Program-made: the position numbers and the translations under genes
Part shown: piece after piece, positions 1-5,669 of the stretch
Numbering within the stretch: the first letter of the stretch is position 1
Layout of the letters: every line of letters begins with the position of its first letter
Origin: an uncultured Lachnospiraceae bacterium
Lineage (GTDB): Bacteria > Bacillota > Clostridia > Lachnospirales > Lachnospiraceae
Length of the DNA stretch: 8,341 bases
Direction: 5' to 3'
Assembly: GCA_910586025.1 (NCBI GenBank)
Contig: CAJUIO010000048.1
Span: 18,510 to 26,850 of the forward strand
The notes under the pieces: generated by a model
Databases searched by the model: none
What the model was told of the DNA's origin: nothing
What the model saw: only the letters and a program-made list of their open reading frames with translations

Positions 1-252
1 CCTTATCCAGGCGTTCGTCGATTCCGTCAAGACGTTCATCTACCTTATCCAGGCGTTCGTCGATTCCGTCAAGACGTTCATCAACCTTATCCAGACGTTT
101 ATCGATTCCGTCAAGACGCTCATCTACCTTATCCAGGCGCTCGTCCATCTTATCAAGGCGCTCATCCACCTTATCCAGGCGTTCGTCGATTCCGTCAAGA
201 CGTTCATCTACCTTATCCAGGCGCTCATCGATTCCGTCAAAGCGTCTGTCCA
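1..252. repeat. Six tandem 42-bp units (minisatellite inside the coiled-coil gene)
   Basis: Units start at 1, 43, 85, 127, 169 and 211, each beginning CCTTATCCAG on the plus strand; a diverged copy continues to about 290. The first 40 bases of units 1, 2 and 5 are identical, and units 1 and 5 are identical over all 42 bases. Each unit encodes two heptads (14 residues), so gain or loss of units keeps the frame. Units 3, 4 and 6 carry scattered substitutions. The near identity at DNA level points to recent duplication or repeat exchange and not only to selection on the protein. Confidence 0.93.
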
Positions 253-364
253 TTCCATCCAGACGTTCATCCACCTTATCCAGACGCCTATTTGTATTGA
301 TTTGCTGTTCCTTGATTCCAAGAGTCTCTTTGTAGATCAGCTCAAGTAAATTATTTTCACTCAT
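1..364 (-). CDS. Heptad-repeat coiled-coil protein, N-terminal part (gene runs off the left edge)
   Basis: The reading frame is open from the ATG at 364 to the window edge, giving the first 121 residues. Residues 1-26 (MSENNLLELIYKETLGIKEQ and on) form a short non-repetitive head. From Arg27 the protein is an unbroken run of 13 full seven-residue repeats of the form R-L-D-x-(V/I/M)-D-E, mostly alternating RLDKVDE and RLDGIDE, and it is still repeating at the edge. Leu and Val/Ile recur with 3-4 spacing, as expected of a long acidic coiled coil. There is no signal peptide or membrane segment in the visible part. AGGAGA lies a few bases upstream of the ATG and a promoter lies about 100 bp upstream. 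Such repeat proteins are common in clostridia and mostly uncharacterised; I do not know the function. The C-terminus, which might identify it, lies outside the window. Confidence 0.82.
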   Translation of the reverse strand, partial: MSENNLLELIYKETLGIKEQQINTNRRLDKVDERLDGMDRRFDGIDERLDKVDERLDGIDERLDKVDERLDKMDERLDKVDERLDGIDKRLDKVDERLDGIDERLDKVDERLDGIDERLDK

Positions 365-457
365 ATTTTCTCCTTTCTATGCCGCAAATGGCAGCGAACT
401 ACATTGATAAAAATACGAATATTTCTCAAGCCCTCTCACCTTATAATTCACAAAATA

Positions 458-486
458 ACCATATCATTTTACATCCATGGAGTCAA
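458..486 (-). promoter_or_regulatory. Sigma-A type promoter of the coiled-coil gene
   Basis: On the minus strand TTGACT (486-481) is followed after 17 bp by TATGGT (463-458). The -35 matches the consensus at 5 of 6 bases and the -10 at 4 of 6. The predicted transcript starts near 451 and has a leader of almost 90 nt before the ATG at 364. It lies just downstream of the terminator of the importer operon, so the coiled-coil gene is probably a separate transcription unit. Confidence 0.55.
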
Positions 487-498
487 GTACTTTTCGTT

Positions 499-523
499 CA
501 AAAATTTAACGAAATATCGTTAA
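499..523 (-). terminator. Probable intrinsic terminator of the importer operon
   Basis: Directly after the amidohydrolase stop codon, the minus strand reads TTAACGA, a TATT loop, TCGTTAA, then ATTTTTG. This is a perfect 7-bp stem with a 4-nt loop and a five-U tract. The stem is AT-rich, so termination may be incomplete. Position (touching the stop codon, before the next promoter) supports the call. Confidence 0.6.
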
Positions 524-1672
524 TTACAACTTTCTCCAGCTATCACCGCCAAGAAGCAGGACACACAGATACTCCGCCGCAGGCAGGATTACGCTTCTAT
601 CCACCCGAAAGCCCGGCTGATGAATGGTCTGCCCCCTTCCGGTACCGATCTTAAGATAGCATCCCGGAATCTTTTCCTCAAAAAAGGAAAAATCGTCCCC
701 GCCCAGGGAGCTCTCCTCGGGAACCACGCAAAAACCGTATTCTTCCGCAGTCTTTACTGCGTAATCCGCCATCTCCCCGTCATTGTATGTGGCGGGAGAA
801 CCGGCAATCCATCTGACAGATGCATTTATCCCGAAGGCCGCCGCCGTATGCCGGGCAATTTCTCTGATCCTGCGCTCAAAAAGGGCTCTGTCCTCCTTAT
901 CCATAGTCCGGACTGTTCCTTCAAGCTCGGCTGTTTCCGGAATCACGTTCCAGGTATTTCCCGCCTGAATCCGGGTAACGCTGATAAGAGCCGGATGAAA
1001 AGGATTTACATTCCTGGTAACGATTGTCTGCAGGGCCTGCACCATGGCCGCCGCCGCGGGAACAGGGTCCGCACCGTCATCCGGATGGGCACCGTGGCAC
1101 CCCACTCCCCGAAGCTCGATCACAAAACGATCCACTGCGGCAGTGACATATCCCCCGGATATTCCAAGCACTCCCACCTGATTCGTGGGATCCGCATGAA
1201 TTCCCCATATTTTCTCCACGTCATCCATAACATCCGTTTCCAGAATTTTGAGAGCCCCCAGGGATGTCTCCTCCCCGGGCTGAAAAATAATCTTCACATC
1301 TCCCTTAAGACGCTCTCTTTGCTCCTGAGCAAGGATAGCGCAGCCGATTCCCGCAATGATATGGAAATCATGCCCGCAGGCATGCATCTTTCCCGCTATT
1401 CCGGAAGAATAGGGCAGCCCGCTCTCCTCCTCGATGGGCAAAGCGTCAATATCGCAGCGCAGCGCCTGTACCGGACCTCTTTCTTCACCCCTGACAATCG
1501 CCACCAGCCCGGTTTCCAGCTCACAGGGAAGAACCTCTATCCCCTCCTGTTCCAGAATACTCCGGATTTTTTCCGTAGTCTCATACTCCTCATAGGACAG
1601 CTCCGGATTTCTGTGGAACCATTCGAACCATTCTTTCAATTTCTCTTCCAGGGCCTTTCTGTCTTTCTCCAT
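524..1672 (-). CDS. M20-family amidohydrolase (N-acyl amino acid / aminoacyl hydrolase type)
   Basis: A 382-residue cytoplasmic metallo-hydrolase of the M20D (HipO / IAA-amino acid hydrolase-like) group, which cleaves the amide bond of N-acyl amino acids or related conjugates. Length is typical of the family. Visible landmarks are RCDIDALPI (72-80), HACGHD (97-102, metal ligands Cys99 and His101), QPGEE (131-135, catalytic and metal-binding Glu), GIH (His159), the dimerisation-domain stretch GCHGAHPDDGADPV (191-204), GGDDFSFF (324-331) and the C-terminal ligand His351 in IHQPGF. The chosen ATG at 1672 has GGAGG seven bases upstream. A GTG at 1714 overlaps the stop of the OppC gene as GTGA but has no well-spaced ribosome binding site. 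It is the last gene of the importer operon, suggesting it processes the imported compound. The exact substrate is unknown. Confidence 0.9.
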   Translation of the reverse strand: MEKDRKALEEKLKEWFEWFHRNPELSYEEYETTEKIRSILEQEGIEVLPCELETGLVAIVRGEERGPVQALRCDIDALPIEEESGLPYSSGIAGKMHACGHDFHIIAGIGCAILAQEQRERLKGDVKIIFQPGEETSLGALKILETDVMDDVEKIWGIHADPTNQVGVLGISGGYVTAAVDRFVIELRGVGCHGAHPDDGADPVPAAAAMVQALQTIVTRNVNPFHPALISVTRIQAGNTWNVIPETAELEGTVRTMDKEDRALFERRIREIARHTAAAFGINASVRWIAGSPATYNDGEMADYAVKTAEEYGFCVVPEESSLGGDDFSFFEEKIPGCYLKIGTGRGQTIHQPGFRVDRSVILPAAEYLCVLLLGGDSWRKL

Positions 1673-1675
1673 GTT

Positions 1676-1684
1676 CCCTCCTCC
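1676..1684 (-). promoter_or_regulatory. Ribosome binding site deciding the amidohydrolase start
   Basis: GGAGGAGGG on the minus strand lies 3-11 bases before the ATG at 1672, with GGAGG at a 7-nt spacing. It favours this ATG over the GTG at 1714, which would add 14 residues (Met-Arg-Lys-Arg-Pro and on) not typical of the family. Confidence 0.8.
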
Positions 1685-1710
1685 ACTGTGCCCGCAAAAA
1701 GGGCGTTTTC

Positions 1711-2601
1711 TCACCCTCTGCTGTTAGGGTCGAGAGCGTCTCTCAGCGCATCCCCAATAAAGTTTATGGCCATCACCAGAACCACGATCAGAATACCCGG
1801 CGGCAGCCAGAGCCAGGGCTGCTTTGTCAAAACCGTGAGCGATTCCGCTCCGTTCAGCATATTCCCAAGGCTTGCCGTGGGAGGCTGTACGCCCATTCCC
1901 AGAAAGCTCAATGCCGCCTCGTCCAGCATGGACAGGGCAAGAACCGAGGTCGCATAGACCAGAATGGGCGCTACTGTATTGGGAAGAATCTCGGAAAACA
2001 GAATATGGCGCAAGGGCATTCCCGCCACCAGGCTGCCTTTCACAAAATTCGTTTCCCTCAGGTTCAGCACATTCCCCCTCACCAGCCTTGCGATTCCCGG
2101 CCAGTCCACGAACCCCAGGATCAGTATGATGCTCCACAATCCGGGCTTGAAAATGGAAGCGGCCACCAGCACCAGAAGAATATAGGGAAAGGACATTACC
2201 ATGTCAGTAAACCGCATAATCACCATATCCAGGGCTCCTCCGAAATAGCCGCCAACCAGCCCCAGAACCACACCGATTACCGTGGAGATCAGCGTAGCCA
2301 TAATTCCCACCAGGAGGGAGATTCTCATGGCATAAAGAAGACGACTGAGGACATCCCTTCCAATCTGATCCGTTCCCAGGAGGAAATCACGGCTGGGCGC
2401 ACCTCCAAATGGCCCTATGATGGCATCCGGGTCATAGGGGGCAAGAAGCGGGGCAAAAAGCGCCGCCCCTCCCAGAACAACCAGCACCACAAGGCTCGCC
2501 ATCGCTAGATGATGACGCCGGAAACGCCGGAACACAGTCTGCAGATAGCTCTCGCTTATTATATCCTTATCTTTTTTTGTTTTTAATTGCATCTCCGTCA
2601 T
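1711..2601 (-). CDS. oppC: Peptide-type ABC transporter permease, OppC/DppC family
   Basis: A 296-residue inner-membrane permease, the second of the two membrane subunits of the importer. After a basic cytoplasmic N-terminus there is a membrane segment at about 33-53, the family signature LGTDQIGRDVLSRLLY (75-90), further membrane segments near 93-118, 130-150, 155-175, 211-230 and 265-286, and the ATPase-contacting EAA loop around 188-208 (KGSLVAGMPLRHILFSEILPN region). The stretch EAALSFLGMGVQPP (228-241) is also typical of OppC/DppC. The ATG at 2601 has TAGGAGG five bases upstream, and that TAG is the stop codon of the preceding permease gene, so the two are probably translationally coupled. 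The symbol denotes the family; dipeptide, oligopeptide or other substrate cannot be told. Confidence 0.93.
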   Translation of the reverse strand: MTEMQLKTKKDKDIISESYLQTVFRRFRRHHLAMASLVVLVVLGGAALFAPLLAPYDPDAIIGPFGGAPSRDFLLGTDQIGRDVLSRLLYAMRISLLVGIMATLISTVIGVVLGLVGGYFGGALDMVIMRFTDMVMSFPYILLVLVAASIFKPGLWSIILILGFVDWPGIARLVRGNVLNLRETNFVKGSLVAGMPLRHILFSEILPNTVAPILVYATSVLALSMLDEAALSFLGMGVQPPTASLGNMLNGAESLTVLTKQPWLWLPPGILIVVLVMAINFIGDALRDALDPNSRG

Positions 2602-2610
2602 GCGTTCCTC

Positions 2611-3558
2611 CTAGTTCAGCTGGATGGTGGGATCCACCAACGCATACAAAATATCCGTGATCAGATTTGCCGCAAGAACCACTACCGCAGACAGCAGGCA
2701 GACCCCCATGATGACCGGATAATCTCTGCTGGTAATGGCGCTCATGGTCATAAGTCCGAGACCCGGCCAGGAAAAAACCTGCTCTATGATCACCGCGCCG
2801 CCAAACAGCATCGGAATCTCCATACCGATCACAGTCACGATGGGAACCAGGGCGTTGCGCAGCGCATGCTTATAGATCACCCTGAAGCGCCCGATTCCCT
2901 TTGCCCTTGCCGTGCGCAGATAATCCTGCTGAAGAATTTCCAGCACCGCACTGCGGATATAGCGGATATTGCTTCCGGCCATGGAAAAGGCAAGCACCAG
3001 AACCGGCATCACCATATGCCGGGCCACGTCTAAAGCTCCTCCATCTGTTCCCAGCGTGATCATACCGCCGGACGGAAGCCATCCCAGCTTCACCGTGAAC
3101 AGATAGATCAGAAGCAGGGACAGAAAGAATCCGGGAATACTGCTTCCCAGAAAGGAAAAGGTCACCACCGTATAGTCTCCTTTGGAATACTGGTGAACCG
3201 CACTGTAAATTCCTGCCGGCACCGCCATGATAAGGCTTACGGCCAAGGATGCGCCCATAAGCAGCAATGTGGGGCCGAGATGACTTGCGATCATGGCGCT
3301 TACCGGCTGATAGGATTTGATGGAATATCCCATATTTCCCTTAAGCAGCTGTCCCAGCCACACCAGATACTGAATATAAAAGGGCTTGTCAAGCCCCAGG
3401 GCGATCTCCCTCACTTCCTTTGCCGCCTCCGAAACTCTGGGGCCCTGCAGCATGGCCAGCGGACTTCCCGCAAGACACATGATTCCATAGTCAATGACCG
3501 TGATACCGATCAGCACGGGAATGGCTATCAGGATCCGCTTTATAATATATTTGCTCAT
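2611..3558 (-). CDS. oppB: Peptide-type ABC transporter permease, OppB/DppB family
   Basis: A 315-residue inner-membrane permease and first membrane subunit of the importer. It begins MSKYIIKRILIAIPVL, the classic OppB/DppB start with a first membrane helix at about 8-30. The periplasm-facing signature GLDKPFYIQYLVWL (55-68) and LLKGNMGYS (71-79) follow, with further membrane segments near 98-121, 133-155, 183-195, 237-257 and 285-305. The EAA loop that docks on an ATPase is near 215-235 (RTARAKGIGRFRVIYKHALRN region). EQVFSWPGLG (259-268) is also diagnostic. The ATG at 3558 overlaps the stop of the OppF-type gene as ATGA and has GAGGAGGT upstream. An in-frame ATG at 3693 would add 45 residues unlike any permease and is rejected. 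Confidence 0.93.
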   Translation of the reverse strand: MSKYIIKRILIAIPVLIGITVIDYGIMCLAGSPLAMLQGPRVSEAAKEVREIALGLDKPFYIQYLVWLGQLLKGNMGYSIKSYQPVSAMIASHLGPTLLLMGASLAVSLIMAVPAGIYSAVHQYSKGDYTVVTFSFLGSSIPGFFLSLLLIYLFTVKLGWLPSGGMITLGTDGGALDVARHMVMPVLVLAFSMAGSNIRYIRSAVLEILQQDYLRTARAKGIGRFRVIYKHALRNALVPIVTVIGMEIPMLFGGAVIIEQVFSWPGLGLMTMSAITSRDYPVIMGVCLLSAVVVLAANLITDILYALVDPTIQLN

Positions 3559-4574
3559 GGGCGTACCTCCTCTTTTGCCAGGACGATAGGACAGGACACG
3601 AAATGACCGCTTCCCTCCCCGGTTTCCTGCAGCTTTGTCTCCCCCCTTGTGCATGACTTTGACGCATGAGGACACCTGGGATGAAACCGGCATCCCTCCG
3701 GCAGGGCCGCGCTGCCCGCAATCTCACCCTGCAAAAGCCCGTCTGTCTTTCTGCGCTCTTTTGGGTCGGGTATAGGCACCGCATTTAGCAATGCTTTCGT
3801 ATAGGGATGGACAGGATGGCGAAATATCTCCTTCGCCTCGCCCATCTCCACGATTCTGCCAAGATACATCACCGCAATCCGGTCACTCACATAATTCACG
3901 GCTCCGAGACCATGCCCCACAAAGAGAAGGGTCAGGTGCAGCTCCTTTTGAAGCGTCCTTAAGAGATTCAAAATCTGCGCCTGAATGGACACGTCCAGCG
4001 CGCTCACCGGCTCATCACAGACGATAAACTCCGGATTCAGGGACAGCGCCTTGGCAATGCCGATCCTCTGCCTCTGCCCTCCGGAAAACTCATGGGGATA
4101 TCTCCCCAGTATGTTCTTTTGAAGTCCTACCATGTCAAGAATTTTTATGATATCGCCAAGGACGGTTTGCCTGTCAGAAATTCCGTGATACAGCATAGGC
4201 TGGGCGAGAATTTCATAAATATGCTTTCTCGGGTTCAGAGAAGAATAGGGATCCTGAAATACCATCTGAAGCCTGGTGCGGATCCGGCGCATCTCGTCCC
4301 TTTTGAGCCCTGAAAGCTCCCTTCCCCTGTAGGAAACAGATCCCGCAGTAGGGCTTTCCAGTCCCACCAGCGCTCTGCCTATGGTGGATTTTCCGCAGCC
4401 CGACTCTCCCACCAGACCCAGCGTCTCTCCCTCCACAATGGAAAAGCTGACATCATCCACGGCCTTCACCTGTCCGGTGGTATGGGTTATGATGCCGCCC
4501 TTTATGGGATAATATTTCTTCATATGGTCCACCTGGATCAGGGGTATGCCGCCCTTGCTATTTTCCGCCGCCAT
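3555..4574 (-). CDS. oppF: Peptide-type ABC transporter ATP-binding protein, OppF/DppF family
   Basis: A 339-residue cytoplasmic ATPase subunit that powers import with the OppD-type partner. It has the Walker A motif GESGCGKS (56-63), Q-loop Gln107, ABC signature FSGGQRQR (163-170), Walker B FIVCDE (183-188), the D-loop SALD (191-194) and the H-loop His221. The OppF-type N-terminus MKKYYPIKGG (18-27) and the C-terminal region HPVHPYTKALL (253-263) are typical of the oligopeptide/dipeptide group. Cys295, Cys301, Cys308 and Cys328 form the C-terminal cysteine set seen in these ATPases. One oddity: the H-loop reads VGHGLGAV where HDL is usual, with the His kept. ATGs at 4580 and 4574 are both possible; the G-rich ribosome binding site is well spaced only for 4574. 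The gene overlaps the OppD-type gene by 17 bp. Confidence 0.92.
   Translation of the reverse strand: MAAENSKGGIPLIQVDHMKKYYPIKGGIITHTTGQVKAVDDVSFSIVEGETLGLVGESGCGKSTIGRALVGLESPTAGSVSYRGRELSGLKRDEMRRIRTRLQMVFQDPYSSLNPRKHIYEILAQPMLYHGISDRQTVLGDIIKILDMVGLQKNILGRYPHEFSGGQRQRIGIAKALSLNPEFIVCDEPVSALDVSIQAQILNLLRTLQKELHLTLLFVGHGLGAVNYVSDRIAVMYLGRIVEMGEAKEIFRHPVHPYTKALLNAVPIPDPKERRKTDGLLQGEIAGSAALPEGCRFHPRCPHASKSCTRGETKLQETGEGSGHFVSCPIVLAKEEVRP
3565..3572 (-). promoter_or_regulatory. Ribosome binding site deciding the OppB-type start
   Basis: GAGGAGGT on the minus strand ends 6 bases before the ATG at 3558. It lies inside the 3' end of the OppF-type gene, and the start and stop codons share ATGA, so ribosomes ending one gene can restart on the next. 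It supports a 315-residue permease over a longer reading frame. Confidence 0.82.
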
Positions 4575-5565
4575 GACCATTCCCCCCTTCTCTTTCCTGC
4601 TCCCGCTTCCTTACAACGCACTTTGCCCTGTGTCCCGGGCCAAATACATAATCCTCCTGACGCATTCCACACTCAGGCCTGCGAAATGCGCAGCGATCCG
4701 CAAAACGGCAGCCTGTCCTGTCATCATAATTCTCCGGCACCATGCCTGGGATGGAAATAAGCTGTCTGTCCGCATTGTCCCGGATCGTGGGAACAGTCTC
4801 CAATAGCGCTCTGGTGTAAGGGTGCCTGGGACTTTCAAACAGCTCCTTAACAGGAGCCTCCTCCACGATCTGCCCCGCATACATCACGATCACCCGGTCC
4901 GCCATCTGGGCCACCAGCCCGATATCGTGGGTGATCAGCACAATGGACATTCCGTTTTCCCTCTGAAGCTCCCCAAGCAGCTTCATGATCTGAGCCTGGA
5001 TCGTCACGTCAAGGGCCGTGGTAGGCTCGTCCGCAATCAGGAGCCTGGGATTACAGGAAAGCGCCATGGCGATCATGGCCCTCTGCCGCATTCCCCCGGA
5101 AAGCACATGAGGATGCTTTTTCATGATGCTCCCGGCATCCGGCATGCCCACCTTTCCAAGGAGCTCCTCCGCCCGCTTTGCAGCCTCCGGCTTCGAGAGC
5201 TTCATATGAGTGCGGATGCTCTCCGTGATCTGGCTTCCTATGGTAAAGACAGGGTTGAGGGAGGTGAGGGGATCCTGAAAAATCATGGTCACCTCATCGC
5301 CCCGGATCTGATCCAGCTCCTTTTCCGTCATTTCCAGAAGATTCCTGCCCTCATACAGCACACAGCCTTCCGTGACCTTCCCCTTTCTTGAGAGCAGTCC
5401 CATGATGGAAAGACTGGTCACGCTCTTTCCGCAGCCCGACTCTCCCACGATGCAGACAATCTCTCCCTTATCCACATAAAAGCTGACATGATCCACGCTG
5501 ATATTATTTCCAAAATCCCCTGCAAAAGCGGTGGTTAATTCTTTTACCTCAAGTAAATGCGACAT
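4558..5565 (-). CDS. oppD: Peptide-type ABC transporter ATP-binding protein, OppD/DppD family
   Basis: A 335-residue cytoplasmic ATPase, one half of the heterodimeric motor of the importer. Motifs in order: Walker A GESGCGKS (41-48), Q-loop Gln97 in IFQDPLTSLNP, ABC signature LSGGMRQR (155-162), Walker B LLIADE (175-180), D-loop TALD (183-186) and H-loop His213 in ITHDIGLV. The C-terminal extension has SPRHPYTRALL (245-255) and CRFADRCAFRRPEC (286-299) plus Cys316. Four such cysteines bind an iron-sulphur cluster in some studied DppD proteins, so this may hold here too (inference). The ATG at 5565 has GAGGA about 8 bases upstream. The glycine-rich tail (EGGNGHGGGK) is encoded by the DNA that also supplies the ribosome binding site and start of the OppF-type gene, which may explain its composition. 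Confidence 0.93.
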   Translation of the reverse strand: MSHLLEVKELTTAFAGDFGNNISVDHVSFYVDKGEIVCIVGESGCGKSVTSLSIMGLLSRKGKVTEGCVLYEGRNLLEMTEKELDQIRGDEVTMIFQDPLTSLNPVFTIGSQITESIRTHMKLSKPEAAKRAEELLGKVGMPDAGSIMKKHPHVLSGGMRQRAMIAMALSCNPRLLIADEPTTALDVTIQAQIMKLLGELQRENGMSIVLITHDIGLVAQMADRVIVMYAGQIVEEAPVKELFESPRHPYTRALLETVPTIRDNADRQLISIPGMVPENYDDRTGCRFADRCAFRRPECGMRQEDYVFGPGHRAKCVVRKREQEREGGNGHGGGK

Positions 5566-5587
5566 GGTCTTTCCTCACTTACTGCAA

Positions 5588-5624
5588 ATACCACAGACCG
5601 GTACTGGTTCCCGGCCTGCGGTAT
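5588..5624 (-). promoter_or_regulatory. Intercistronic RNA stem-loop between binding-protein and ATPase genes
   Basis: In the operon's mRNA sense, AUACCGCAGGCCGG (5624-5611) pairs with CCGGUCUGUGGUAU (5601-5588) over 14 bp around a 9-nt loop. Two of the pairs are G-U and all others are Watson-Crick. On the opposite strand the same two positions would be A-C mismatches, so the structure is made for minus-strand RNA. No U-tract follows, so it is not a standard terminator. Stem-loops at this place in importer operons commonly protect the upstream message or lower downstream expression, so that more binding protein is made than transporter (inference here). A weaker imperfect hairpin lies at 5637-5658, nearer the binding-protein stop codon. 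Confidence 0.75.
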
Positions 5625-5669
5625 CTTCAAAGTCTGCCCTCAGTATACACACTGGGGGTATTATTTTGT

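Noticed and set aside
1..290. CRISPR-like array
   Set aside because: The 42-bp units directly adjoin with no unique spacers, and they form an open reading frame of heptad repeats preceded by a promoter and ribosome binding site.
379..654. Short plus-strand reading frame of 91 codons
   Set aside because: It begins in the intergenic region and runs into the antisense of the amidohydrolase; no ribosome binding site and no recognisable protein features.
1673..1714. GTG start for the amidohydrolase overlapping the OppC-type stop
   Set aside because: The GTGA overlap is attractive for coupling, but the only G-rich stretch touches the GTG too closely, whereas the ATG at 1672 has a strong well-spaced site.
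620..1957. Long plus-strand reading frame of 445 codons
   Set aside because: It is antisense to the amidohydrolase and the OppC-type gene, both of which have all family motifs; its own product has low-complexity character typical of a shadow frame.
3559..3693. 45-residue N-terminal extension of the OppB-type permease
   Set aside because: It lies wholly within the OppF-type coding region, is hydrophilic and unlike permease starts; the ATG at 3558 has a strong ribosome binding site and the usual family N-terminus.
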